A program made the position numbers and the translations under genes. From assembly GCF_022024115.1 (NCBI RefSeq), contig NZ_CP091792.1:3286001-3350000 (forward strand): a stretch of DNA of 64,000 bases. The letters are read 5' to 3'. Shown here piece after piece: positions 46,901 to 53,262 of the stretch (position 1 is the stretch's first letter; each line of letters opens with the position of its first letter). Under the pieces are notes generated by a model. It was not told the origin of the DNA. It ran no database searches and saw only the letters and a list, made by a program, of their open reading frames with translations. This DNA is from Prevotella communis. Its GTDB lineage: Bacteria > Bacteroidota > Bacteroidia > Bacteroidales > Bacteroidaceae.

Positions 46901-47011
46901 ATCACCGGCATTACCACCGCCATAGACGTTACCACCAATGGTAATCTGTGCCTGAGCCGTCACGGCGCCCAGGAACATCATGAAGCCTATTATCGTATCT
47001 TTGATTCTCAA
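34928..47011 (-). CDS. Giant 4,027-aa YGGG-repeat protein with T9SS C-terminal domain
   Basis: Largest gene in the window. The best start is a TTG at 47011: an in-frame TAG lies just upstream, and only this start gives a full signal peptide (MRIKDTIIGFMMFLGAVTAQAQ). Residues about 23-1910 contain nearly 40 glycine-turn units, [VI][YF]GG[GN] followed by a short strand (NVYGGGNAGD, QVFGGGNGDYD, NVFGGGKGYN), suggesting a beta-solenoid. Residues about 1910-3190 are unassigned. A GLUG-like segment (GDGHQITGLTNSLFGKL) lies near 3190-3225. The last ~75 residues (VDVNIITPAGVTLNTVTV, GVYLVQSADGRHKKKLAVK) match a type A T9SS sorting domain, so it should be exported and attached at the cell surface. By analogy with Mfa5 it may be an accessory or tip adhesin of the pilus encoded upstream. 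Confidence 0.8.
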   Translation of the reverse strand: MRIKDTIIGFMMFLGAVTAQAQITIGGNVYGGGNAGDMNGKTSVTVRAGDINGSVYGGARQANVGGHTFVNIDGENMSGDILINYVYGGNDIAGTIGTSVLPTKTVQKINQATNEITYEEVPLLKKAEENGIDNSYNSLVLTTKEKMVGSTQPYKIYIGQVFGGGNGDYDYTSQTSEFYGMVKPELRKAYLEIRGGSIVILYGGGNNATVTEATDICIDNESAITYDMTDEKGNSKLTTERLKAMGIFALGSAGENVATSDAYQFSRVFGGNNKAPMDIRPKWHLNSGKIRNLYSGGNRGAMTYEKGIFLPVNSDALEINNVYGGCRMADVNPGKAIDEETIEGVLCPAGYAARVHIGGGNIYNVYGGNDISGMVYGGSAVGIHSTVNGHVFGGGNGSYPYTDNKQLKTSDLYGDYFYDVNDILGHNSNTVFTGQESAEALYQFRPNTEAVTVRLIGTEAKPTYIGGSVYCGGNSATLRSTSSTARAELKIGANVYAHQVFMGSNGENMLTESVLARLAKYVDENGNTTDNTSDADFSQMNLLDATQFATYMKGCEMGIKPRVVFDPDYVNKKTYFGSFFCGGNRGSVNTEGMNTIDFNYGVIIYDKLVGGSNNAYIKPTQYNAAYNGGLIGNADSAPEGKIGNKLTLNLSGLEIRPMRWKTDSYGNLILDNNGKPQLEWNVYTNLGVKSGTPTTIGATDTSGGNTTTDDLNRRLVGGNIYGGCYNSGHVNGNVIININASLVDTNVLFDKVTLDANGEEKLFASDELHPGNDKYFIEERRTGVIRGQQGIDVLGKGLNVFGGGKGRDTEIWGSTTINLNEKSYVFQIFGGSEEGIIGEATGTSTEPDGTYANGVYSFNGKSYQYHPNYSCYVNLKGAKEGVPKSATSSDEMADCEYIYGGGFLGPICGNTVINLGKGRVYQTFGGSCNADILGHTETYVGRQVNADGSFTEGFPYVRDYIYGGNDLGGRILNKADFTSRIRQGVSGLTLPGINAAKEVSAYTEYTQGHLVGIYAGCYGTYDYTELQFRKFFDEHGIAKVTADAIYTKPRMDNAFVNFRPTATALLKNNANNTVTKVYGAGQGSPGDADRDIMQDRSYILIDIPQDMENYKQMEVFGAGAWSGLGMREYVAPIATPNATEKAALDKVSAIIDLPRGQINAVYGASYQEGFTRRTEVNVPEKSTISLNKLFGGAYGLSNDTICDAYETNVNWNSSDALVGYIFGGNNNARRTLYGRVNINAPVWTNKTSGYMASVFGAGCGEDTWSQYTEVNFNKGAQAYIIYGGGQNGRVCNVATARRMSVEEFNDPTYKGLAIGKDYEEDGLKNPLAKPRHDGRKYNTNVIINKGSVVGSYLGGYQVGGGYAYGGGMGTVGKNRSGDVNGTTYIALLGGLVEKDVVAAGSVGSVFDRYGNLTDEYDNPFEASTTAYIAAGVVRNVFGGGYKGSVGKHKTTEPLLDNEGNPINDKQGNPLMVEVDANLNASTEGDIPAQANIIIGIRKDQVTESLKKAMKYLKDEAATNGYDTDTENDYQYGYFNGVPAIQRNVYGGGEGETEKGGRGGAIYGTANVTLNNGYIGYDYINGDFIEKLNDETWTVSDSIGRLKDYGNIFGGGYSDKSNVDETNVVMWGGIVRGSVHGGAEIAAIGRGETTESGEVNHIRTFGKITKPGKTHVTMYNGHVKRNVFGGGKGYNVLGFGGSNDLYTDGYVFGQTEVYIHGGEIGTAEAVKEGKNYGNVFGGGDLGYVYSKGFDNPKTKADKQAGITTGSPQHYYYYYRENGEDKLIEDCKVVVEPYLQVKADQATINGKTKNKYEYFETNDLNTLPKDKSAWAGLFTGDKDANGNPVPGDTEERGVLIHNAVFGGGNVSSNSDTHYANATTVFGNTTATLYDCYHRDFITVGTEHTGGLYGGGNLSKSDGYRELNITNYGTDYYGLSSRITLEEYRNLSNREHAYFQLEYVCKDGTETHEVDGVTKYGVNIDGDFYENGQRVKEEDFEKLKKSSGFNAANWEQFGFCSIYAGRLLNTIQRADFCAVFGSRMVLQGAKDRVAEVGEDIDYTINRVGELSLNKQRSVRTDAAGYTGSNPDTGSEALHGNYFGIYSIVNYLGNLTSDVAFGDDYVDSNGNPVTDLTTNKPYTYYSFKKSRPTGNDRNYGMSPNQVALASGVFLELTTELTEQNPNKEKDYGLITGVVELDLINVKRSTEGGGFVYAKNEHRVPRFYPNKKNVVLSEYNKPRIVNGEEVRDDARTYKQYRYSEDQEGDWSSTGSYIISGDVEENAYKPQLIETSGNFIHPSDKRIIDDCYPTNNAYIIGVDPYSKAHYWYVKGSVYVYKQVVSAYTGSANAYSKDVRLPLTITAASNGRLKLLDVKPNLYAYYFEEGKKIGTEGNDGSAWVNNNADRYHLNDVITWWDWNHLSVSDKKLFVTETVVNSRSCKIDGQEYKIGEYVMLPTDVSTFKADNHTITDIEGHPFVDVHGHPMSNSDVVDDVFRTSNNIGHDTGYVLTFDMDTPKIWSDWYSPVTGNSTYTVNGNTVSTTRKTKEEYDALSPESKSDWVEGPTFSPQTTAVYGRRDYSEGDIITKAVYDHTDDGKEHMEEAYVALETVSYTYHGQNKTANSGTAIPAKEYGELTTEQKKCFGKAWVCIGSLKLAEEDYLLNGDLLTASQIAALKTKYHHVIDEEEIDAIMTEAYICTLTGKYGGLTYEANMNYSAKDSWCSLSEDDRKHFDFNHDALDLFADPNYLGFYNPSEKKTTEQAYWAPYSNQVPVEYNAVYNSDNTQTLMFTDGTTRTFTSNTPGAVLTSGEFERIRNDKRYYTRIETGTTDTDAYVAIDNFTDAQGTPYGKGQVVDADVYSAHAGKVNKVTGLTPNSTTYYCFEAHQEGGSMINVGDRIDESRYKNDLIDHQKFFTIQGQEPTETTTLFVNRESDIRDLTKEKIVTVVYQYTYYENGDNGDIKMTNELHVVNIHLQLESGAPSIGTLNEPPIVLPGSAVGLDRPEVRAGIYEVLINGWELYADKNDADHHRNGVPFTNNKTPVYWYQNNDHYIAFYSKTYLGKTYSNSVPVKVANYHDLGEVMERYKDNHLYIDRADVDRPAKVYINNYASVSDDDPRKDKNGLDELKNLFDLSLLTPSEDELDEDGLIKTGTFQGHAPLGSHIRGAQNLEFILRTDIDGSVPDGSPARQAIAPVTGETCFGGNMHGDGHQITGLTNSLFGKLCGNVYNLGVTGSFTSAGVADEGDGFVENCWVKTSATSLPANAEKVNAVFGNPSDPTNPNCVQVVNCYYPESNAALYAGGQARKMADKAFYDGEVAYNLNGFYLCKRYYDGIHLGTGQAYEYFPAHVDGTLPTNTEGTKNVTSTAYYPSSYAYYTPQGVPLKQGVTQAPKMGYVEQRFYDGDFRYAAGQIPEGYNVRRRESEDIDEYGNPIVAWAPIWPDDYLFFGQTLSYGYVDGRSHQHLPSVINKSDERLLTTDDNNRVYRAPAYFRSSKMRMAHFNPNAVFAETMNGDAAKVAYKDMTAIDFTGYGDVSNGYQIEWTTAAPYNHVEGGVFYPPLLDDGGLTAFQNVNLTKNLLVYTEAESDAAQLMPAQKTANVISAKLHDYDYIETDADYKTVAEWDYTSNYEGMHGHWVYKSGTDYIASLDHFLLDKHDFNAPIAYQFDDSHRMWYQRKPDRYVDRTKGWEGVSLPFTADIVTTNTKGEITHFYSGSNSEDETTKTKVGHEYWLRELKDGGTLSDDQKVYTANFAYPTSVSTDPDKEVTNTFLWDFYYKADYDRQDANSDLYQTYYSNTREYEKYARLTSGKPYIIGFPGATYYEFDLSGAFVPANTAPGGSKELRKQVITFASATGAEIHVSDEETVKTLSGDETGVTEDGFTFKSTYLNNPEIAEGRDVFLMDADGSSFNKTAPGEVTIAAFRPYFTKPATAGSRAKRVQQIVFSQTNSKFGVDDRDPRDDEYSGTLNIFTKKHKIVVESTLKQTVDVNIITPAGVTLNTVTVEPGQTVETRMTNRGVYLVQSADGRHKKKLAVK

Positions 47012-47029
47012 TTGTCCATTCTCCTATTG

Positions 47030-48097
47030 TTATTCAGTTACCACCGTAGGACTGTCCAGATCCGGATCGGACAGGACATAAATGAAGGTTGGTTTCACTG
47101 TCAGTTTTATCGTTCTCCTCTCACCACGTTTGATAGTTTGCAGCACATCCTGCAGTTTATTCTCGCTGGTACAGTCTTTACGTACAAGGTTATTTTTCCT
47201 GTCGTACACATCATAGATACATTGCAGTTTCAGATTCACGCTGGCACCACTGGCGAAATAAGTTGGAACACCTAAGGTCTCATAGGTTGTTGTCAACTCA
47301 TGTTCGGTATCTAGCAGCATATATTCTCCCTTTGCCTCGTCTGTCGGTGTGTAAGTGATGCTGTTAATAGGTGTAGCACCCGGTTTCATCACGATATCAG
47401 CATTCACCTTTGATGTTGCACTGGATGTCAGCACGATTGACTTGATATGAATTTTCCGCATCTCCGCGTAATTCTGATCGACACGAATGCTGAATCGCAA
47501 GGCAGAATAGAGATGATCGAACAGCAGATAGACATGATTATGATTACGTCCCTTTGCCTGATAGAGGAAATTACCCGTTTTCACCTCAACATTGGCATCA
47601 ACACTCTCAGTACCCTTCACCCCGACTATCAGACTGATATCCTTATTCGAGAAAAAATCTATCCCCGACAAATGAAGCGTAGCACCCAGACTATAGTCGT
47701 CCTGGAAAGGAGATATCCCTACATCCTCTACCGCATTCATCGGCAGATAGCCATAGATATAATAGTCCACTCCGTCCTTCACGATGGCGTTGGAATGCCA
47801 GCGGTCTGTCTCATAGACAAAGCGTCGAAGACTTGCTTCTTGAGGCGCGACAGTCAGATACGTGCAGATAGCGTGTCCCTCTTCTGCCACCTCTGGATGC
47901 TGCACAGAATAAAGTTGATAGCCTGCAGGCACAGTAGCGCTGCGCGTTACGTCTTCAAACTCACGACTGTAGGAAAGCAGTTGCAACGTATCCCCGTCCA
48001 TAGGTTCATTATCATCAGAACATGACGACACACACCATATCATGAGCAGTAAGACTGTCCATAACAGATTATCATATATCGTCATTCTACGTTTCAT
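47030..48097 (-). CDS. Fimbrillin-like lipoprotein (Mfa_like_1 type)
   Basis: Start at ATG 48097, 11 bp after the previous stop; the longer frame begins at a TTG inside the gap. The 355-residue protein has a signal ending in a lipobox (CVSSC, Cys26) and a VTRSAT motif at Arg52. The body resembles the two-domain Bacteroidetes fimbrillin-like family, with YYIYGYLP, YLLFDHLYSALRFSI and IKSIVLTSSAT. It would be an outer-membrane lipoprotein or pilus subunit. It ends 18 bp before the 4,027-aa gene, making it the pilus-type gene closest to the giant adhesin. Its exact position in the fibre is unknown. Confidence 0.75.
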   Translation of the reverse strand: MKRRMTIYDNLLWTVLLLMIWCVSSCSDDNEPMDGDTLQLLSYSREFEDVTRSATVPAGYQLYSVQHPEVAEEGHAICTYLTVAPQEASLRRFVYETDRWHSNAIVKDGVDYYIYGYLPMNAVEDVGISPFQDDYSLGATLHLSGIDFFSNKDISLIVGVKGTESVDANVEVKTGNFLYQAKGRNHNHVYLLFDHLYSALRFSIRVDQNYAEMRKIHIKSIVLTSSATSKVNADIVMKPGATPINSITYTPTDEAKGEYMLLDTEHELTTTYETLGVPTYFASGASVNLKLQCIYDVYDRKNNLVRKDCTSENKLQDVLQTIKRGERRTIKLTVKPTFIYVLSDPDLDSPTVVTE

Positions 48098-48108
48098 CAC
48101 CACACTCC

Positions 48109-49245
48109 TTACCAATTATATAAATCACGTTCTCTCTCGGCCTCTTCCCATGAGCGGATATATACCTGAAGCATACGCAGTTCCTCACCTCCGAGATAAT
48201 ATACATAGACTATCCAGGAATGGTTTCTGCTGAAGTTATAGTTGCCAGGAACCTCGTTCATCTGGAAGTTCACCGTTTTGTTATACACCTGATTATTCTC
48301 CTCAATACGATAACCAATCGTACCCGACAGGCGTATGTCACTCTCACGGAAATAATATGGTCCTAATTGCGAGACCTCACCATCCGCTACAAACTTATCG
48401 AGGATATCCTCGTAGTCTTGTATCTGTTGCGACTTATACACAAGATCAAAAATACGCTCCGTCTTTGCCACGACAGCAGGAGGTGTGATGGATACAGGGT
48501 CTGTCACATATCCGTCGCTGATATAGTAGGGGTTGGCAGTCGTATTAAACACATGCTCCGTCTCAGGGAACTGGTTGCCATGCAACTGGATACTGGTGAT
48601 AGAGAACTGCGCATCCACATCTTTGTTCTGAGCCATCACGAAACGAATCTTTGATACGCAACGTGTCAGCTTCACCACGGGCAGGCTCAGAACAGGATAG
48701 GAGCCCTGAACAGAGATATTCTCCGCACAGCCCGCCATCGGCAGTCCGGCTGCAGAGATGTCCGTTGTCAGACTGGTTGTTCCGAAATAGCCGGACGCAA
48801 TCACCGCATCGCGTACCTCACTACGCTTGGAACTGCCATTCAAGGTGCCCAAGCCGATACTCTCTGCATTTGTCAGCACATAGACATCCACCTGATTGCC
48901 ATCACCTGTTATCGCTTTTACCTGCTCCTCCGTCAAAGCTATCTGAAACAGTTTTGCACGACTGCCCTGCAACTCTGGTTCTGCCGGCGCCAGATAGTGA
49001 AGCGGCAAGTCCGTGGCAGCACTTCCTGCATGCTTGAATATCCATATCTTCAGAGATTTCACCGCATTCTCCAAAACCTTTGCACTAATCAGTCCCTCGT
49101 CACCACGAGTCACCATCGGGTCGTCTGCCGGATAGACATAGATATTCAGCACGCCAGCATCTTTCAGAGAAGACGTAGTCTCTGAGTCATGCCCGCAAGA
49201 TGCAGCAAGCACTAAGGTCAGTATCAGTACTAAATATCTCATCAT
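48109..49245 (-). CDS. FimA-like fimbrial subunit lipoprotein
   Basis: A 378-residue protein from ATG 49245 (or 49242), one base after the previous stop. The signal MMRYLVLILTLVLAASC places the lipid on Cys17. The mature N-terminus (VLNIYVYPADDPMVTRGDEGL) has the FimA-type strand with an Arg at 47, followed by VKSLKIWIFKHAG and VDVYVLTNAES as in FimA-family N-terminal domains. The C-terminal part has SWIVYVYYLGGEE. It may polymerise or act as a minor subunit. It differs clearly from the four Mfa1-like paralogues upstream and resembles major-subunit type fimbrillins more. Confidence 0.78.
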   Translation of the reverse strand: MMRYLVLILTLVLAASCGHDSETTSSLKDAGVLNIYVYPADDPMVTRGDEGLISAKVLENAVKSLKIWIFKHAGSAATDLPLHYLAPAEPELQGSRAKLFQIALTEEQVKAITGDGNQVDVYVLTNAESIGLGTLNGSSKRSEVRDAVIASGYFGTTSLTTDISAAGLPMAGCAENISVQGSYPVLSLPVVKLTRCVSKIRFVMAQNKDVDAQFSITSIQLHGNQFPETEHVFNTTANPYYISDGYVTDPVSITPPAVVAKTERIFDLVYKSQQIQDYEDILDKFVADGEVSQLGPYYFRESDIRLSGTIGYRIEENNQVYNKTVNFQMNEVPGNYNFSRNHSWIVYVYYLGGEELRMLQVYIRSWEEAERERDLYNW

Positions 49246-49246
49246 A

Positions 49247-51142
49247 TCAATCCAGCAACACATTCGTTGTCGTGCTATGTGTCCATTTCATTTCCATCGA
49301 CACGCCAATCTCCAACTGCGGGTCACGTGTGTCGGGCACCACATTCCATGCGCCCTTCAGGTCACTCACCACACAGGTCACCTCTGTATAGCCATCCTGC
49401 GAGAACACACGGTTCATTGTGTTGTCGTCAGCATTATAGCCAGTAGCTTTCGCAGGGTCAAGTTTCGCTGTCATATAGAATTTCGAGCCATTCAAAATGA
49501 TACCATTAGCCCCGACAAAGTCAACGCCACTCCTGTTTTCAAACTCCAGTATCAGGTAGATCACCTCATCCTTTCTGGTAGGCAATACCAAGGTATTGGC
49601 ATAGGCCGTAGCGACATTATACGGTAACAAATAAATTGTCTTGTTATCTTCATCAATAATCCGTGGGTCATAAACCGTATGTTCGTCGGATGATGCCAAC
49701 GGGTCAAAATTATACGCCACATCATATTGCGGACCAACAATAAGTGCCGTCAGGGGGAAGTTCGTTCCAGTCAACATGATCTCATGTATATTTCCCCGGT
49801 CAAGCAATCTCAGCGGACTTTTTAAACAAACACGCAACTGGGCCACACCATAGTTGATAGCATCCTTGACGGCTATCGACTGTGTTTTTGAATTGACCAC
49901 AGCCGATGAATTCTGATATTCATCCAGAATCTGACTCCAGCTATTAGAAGACACATAATGCTCCTGTTCTGAGTCGGTATCCGATGTCTTGATACGGCTA
50001 TTGCCATAATAGCACAGTAATGGAGGATAACAGATACGACTGGCACTCAACACCTTTGCAGAAGCCTTTGTTTGCAATACCACCTGAAACTGTTGTGCAT
50101 CAGCATTCCACTGGATAGCAGCAGCGCCATCAGGCAGTTTGAGACTTGTAGGATACTGATTCCGAGGAGTCTTCAGACTAACGGTTACGTTACTTCCATA
50201 ACCGCTTAGTTGCACAAAATCCGAATTATTTATTGCTGTACGAATAGCTTTTGCCAGTTCTCTATATGGATAAATGGTGCCTACGGGTGTCGGAGCATTA
50301 CTGCTAACGTAATAACTCACTGCTGTAGGATCAGAGGTAGCCACCTGATAGAGTCTGTTATAAAGAGCTGTCAATAGGCAACTGACATGTTGTGAAGAAC
50401 CACCCATCACTCTATCGTCATTTGACAGAAGCGAGAAAGCATCAGCCAGCCCCTCATGCTCATAACTGTCTGGATTACTCCACACATAGACTGGATGACG
50501 CAACACGCGGTAGAAGATATCTCCATAATAGCCTTCCGGCAACTCATAACGAATCGTTGCAATACCCGTCAGGAAGTCAGCCAATTCCTGCGCTACAGAA
50601 GGAATTCCGGTTTCTGTATAGATAGGATTCAGCGAGAAGGTGATGTCGCTTGGCTTGGTATGGTTCTCAATATCTTCAAATCCAGAAAGAGAGCCATAAG
50701 CGAAAGGATCCGTGCCAGCAGGAGCATGTCCGAAAATAAGGAATGAAGCCGTCTTACGAGGTACGTAGACGGGCTTATAGAAGGCTGCATTGTTATTATT
50801 GATGAGACGCGTCTCACTGATATAACGCCCCAGTTCAATGTTCTTCTTCAGAGGGATGTCATTAGGCCCAATCACCCCTTCCGTGGCATAAGGAATCAGG
50901 AAAAAGTCTGATATTCCCCGAAAAGTGCCATTAGTCTGTGTGGCATTAGCAGACATACGTGTCTGTCCCGTATGTCCTTTCTCAAAACTGACTCCTAAAC
51001 CTACGGCAACAGAGTCTACGATTCCAAGAGGAGAGTTTTCAGAAGAATCGTCGATGGTCTGATCAACGAAAGTACACGCGCTGAATGCCTGCGCCAGAAG
51101 CACAGGCATCAGCAACATGCGATATAATCTTCTTCTAATCAC
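49247..51142 (-). CDS. Mfa1-like fimbrillin lipoprotein (4)
   Basis: A 631-residue paralogue. The GTG start at 51142 supplies the basic n-region (MIRRRLYR); the next ATG (51118) would leave an uncharged signal. The lipobox ends at Cys23 (AQAFSAC). The shared TRMSANATQ motif has Arg62, then TFRGISDFFLIPYA. The C-terminus ends with IGVSMEMKW instead of the WxEGL tail of the other three, which could mean a different role in strand exchange, for example a subunit at one end of the fibre. It lies 21 bp after the previous gene in the operon. Confidence 0.78.
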   Translation of the reverse strand: MIRRRLYRMLLMPVLLAQAFSACTFVDQTIDDSSENSPLGIVDSVAVGLGVSFEKGHTGQTRMSANATQTNGTFRGISDFFLIPYATEGVIGPNDIPLKKNIELGRYISETRLINNNNAAFYKPVYVPRKTASFLIFGHAPAGTDPFAYGSLSGFEDIENHTKPSDITFSLNPIYTETGIPSVAQELADFLTGIATIRYELPEGYYGDIFYRVLRHPVYVWSNPDSYEHEGLADAFSLLSNDDRVMGGSSQHVSCLLTALYNRLYQVATSDPTAVSYYVSSNAPTPVGTIYPYRELAKAIRTAINNSDFVQLSGYGSNVTVSLKTPRNQYPTSLKLPDGAAAIQWNADAQQFQVVLQTKASAKVLSASRICYPPLLCYYGNSRIKTSDTDSEQEHYVSSNSWSQILDEYQNSSAVVNSKTQSIAVKDAINYGVAQLRVCLKSPLRLLDRGNIHEIMLTGTNFPLTALIVGPQYDVAYNFDPLASSDEHTVYDPRIIDEDNKTIYLLPYNVATAYANTLVLPTRKDEVIYLILEFENRSGVDFVGANGIILNGSKFYMTAKLDPAKATGYNADDNTMNRVFSQDGYTEVTCVVSDLKGAWNVVPDTRDPQLEIGVSMEMKWTHSTTTNVLLD

Positions 51143-51163
51143 TCTCTGCCAGATTTAAATAAA

Positions 51164-53227
51164 TTAGATTTCTGGATTCAGAATCAATCCCTCCTGCCAT
51201 TCCAAGTCGACAGAAGTACCCAGTTCGATACCAGGACTTGTCAGGTCAGGCACACCATTGGTGGCGCCACCAAGTCCCTCGGGATTATTGGGCGCATCAG
51301 GATATTTTCCTGTCTCCTGATCAGGCGTCACATGGATATCCACCTCACCATCATTATCGATATCCCAACCGGGACCACCATGAACAGGGTCTGTGATGAA
51401 TACATCATCATTTCCGTCGCCATCGATATCGTAAGGATCCACTAATCCGTCGCCATCAACATCAACACCGGTGGGAACACCATTCTCGTCCTTGATATAG
51501 ACATCAGGCGTGCCATCATTGTTGCGGTCAACAGTAGCACCACCATTTTTGATAGTCACGGTCAACTTGGTAACGTGATCTTGCATCACGATCTTATTCA
51601 GATCATCATCGTCACCCAGATTCTTATAGTTCGAAGCGGTTGTAGGATCAAGCTTTACAGCCAGATAGAATGTGCCTCCATGAGGAATTATACCGTCGAA
51701 GCCCATAAAGGCATCACCATTATTTACAAGCTCAAGGGCAGCGTGTACCACCTGATTGCTCTTTGTCTCCAAGGCAAGTGTCTGATTGGCAGAAGTAGTA
51801 TAGTCGGCTTTGGCAATGATGCTGTTTGACGACATCATACAGTCATAGATAGCCATATTTTCATCACCTTTGGAAGCAAAGTCATACCCCACGCTGTTCT
51901 GTCCACCTATCAGGATACCTTTCAAGGTATAACCAGCAGAGACATTCACCTCCTTACTGTTACCGTCATAGAAGGTGCCACTTCCCATCTTCACCTTGGT
52001 CTGCAAGCGACCCACGCCATAATTGGCAGGGCTACGCAGGGCAATGGAACGCGTACCGGCTTCCACCTCATCCTCAGCACCACTATATACCGAATTAATC
52101 ACGCCACTCCATGTGCCTGCATTATCATATTGGTCAGATTTCTTCTCTGTGGCAGCCTTCAGCGGGGTATTGGCATAATACCACAGGGATGCAGGATATA
52201 CATAGTCGGTTATCTTCATCCGGAAGCCCTTGCTATAGTTGGCAGTGATATCCTCGTAGATCTTTGATATCTGATTCCAGCGTAAGCGAACGGCACCATC
52301 AGGCAGACCGATATTTCCAGGATAGCCGCTATAAATGCTTACCAGGTTCACAGGATCATTGTTGACTGGTTCTGATGCACAGGCAGACAAAATCTTATTC
52401 TTGATAGCATCGGCCAAAGGACGGGCAGGATCATTGCTCTTCACGATATCCATCGAGAAATAGAGTCTGCTCAACATGATAGCCATCGAATTGGAAGAAC
52501 CGGTTGTCAAGCCCAGGAAATTTTTATAGAGGGCTGCCAACGGCAAGTTATTGGTAGTGCTCCATTTATCATTAGGAGCAGCAACACCCGATACACTGAT
52601 ATTTGCCAGTTGTGTCAGGAATGCCACAATAGCCTGTCCTGTGGCGTCACCTGCCTGAGCAGCAGCATTGGTGTTGATCTGAACTGGCGAGAACAGGATG
52701 TCGTTGACAGTTGTAAACTCATCGTCCGACAAGCCTTTCGCATTCAGAATGCCATATTTGAACTTATCGCTTCGTAAACTGATAGCCTCATCGGCAGCAT
52801 TATCTATAGCCTTGCCATAGAACAGGAAGTACTTGGTACCTACTGGTACGAACTTATCACTATAGACCTTGTAGTTCACGGCACCAGGACTACTCAAGGC
52901 GGTGATGGAACTGAGTCGCATGATGTCGGTGAGCTTAGCAGATGACGTAGTAGGCTTCGCATCAAAAGGAATCAGACGGATATTATCGATGCCGCGGAAC
53001 TGGCTCACACTGCCGCTCTCCTGTGTCACATCGTTACTCATACGGGTAGTACCAACCACCGATCGGGGTATAGAGATGACAAACTCTGATTTTACGCCAG
53101 CCTGACCATTTTCATTATAAACAAGCTGCTCATTAATCGCATCGTCAGACGACGAGCAAGCGGTGAAAACCATCGAGCCACCAAGGACGACAGTCATCAT
53201 TGAGGTAAGTGTTTTAGATTTCTTCAT
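51164..53227 (-). CDS. Mfa1-like fimbrillin with Asp-rich calcium-type insertion (3)
   Basis: A 687-residue lipoprotein with signal MKKSKTLTSMMTVVLGGSMV and lipobox FTAC (Cys24), TRMSNDVTQ at Arg62 and QFRGIDNIRLIPFD as in its paralogues, and the C-terminal motif GVPDLTSPGIELGTSVDLEW. Residues about 567-655 carry DxNxDGxxD units (DRNNDGTPDV, DVDGDGLVDP, DIDGDGNDDV, DIDNDGEVDI) like thrombospondin type 3 or EF-hand-like calcium loops. They are inserted between the last two conserved strands and are absent from the other three copies. It is a probable pilus subunit whose stability may depend on Ca2+. Confidence 0.82.
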   Translation of the reverse strand: MKKSKTLTSMMTVVLGGSMVFTACSSSDDAINEQLVYNENGQAGVKSEFVISIPRSVVGTTRMSNDVTQESGSVSQFRGIDNIRLIPFDAKPTTSSAKLTDIMRLSSITALSSPGAVNYKVYSDKFVPVGTKYFLFYGKAIDNAADEAISLRSDKFKYGILNAKGLSDDEFTTVNDILFSPVQINTNAAAQAGDATGQAIVAFLTQLANISVSGVAAPNDKWSTTNNLPLAALYKNFLGLTTGSSNSMAIMLSRLYFSMDIVKSNDPARPLADAIKNKILSACASEPVNNDPVNLVSIYSGYPGNIGLPDGAVRLRWNQISKIYEDITANYSKGFRMKITDYVYPASLWYYANTPLKAATEKKSDQYDNAGTWSGVINSVYSGAEDEVEAGTRSIALRSPANYGVGRLQTKVKMGSGTFYDGNSKEVNVSAGYTLKGILIGGQNSVGYDFASKGDENMAIYDCMMSSNSIIAKADYTTSANQTLALETKSNQVVHAALELVNNGDAFMGFDGIIPHGGTFYLAVKLDPTTASNYKNLGDDDDLNKIVMQDHVTKLTVTIKNGGATVDRNNDGTPDVYIKDENGVPTGVDVDGDGLVDPYDIDGDGNDDVFITDPVHGGPGWDIDNDGEVDIHVTPDQETGKYPDAPNNPEGLGGATNGVPDLTSPGIELGTSVDLEWQEGLILNPEI

Positions 53228-53262
53228 ATCGTTATCATTTTGGTTATTTCATTATCATAGTT

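Noticed and set aside
34928-47011. Periodic short repeats that might suggest a CRISPR array
   Set aside because: The periodicity is at protein level (YGGG turns) in one continuous frame, with variable spacing and no constant direct repeat.
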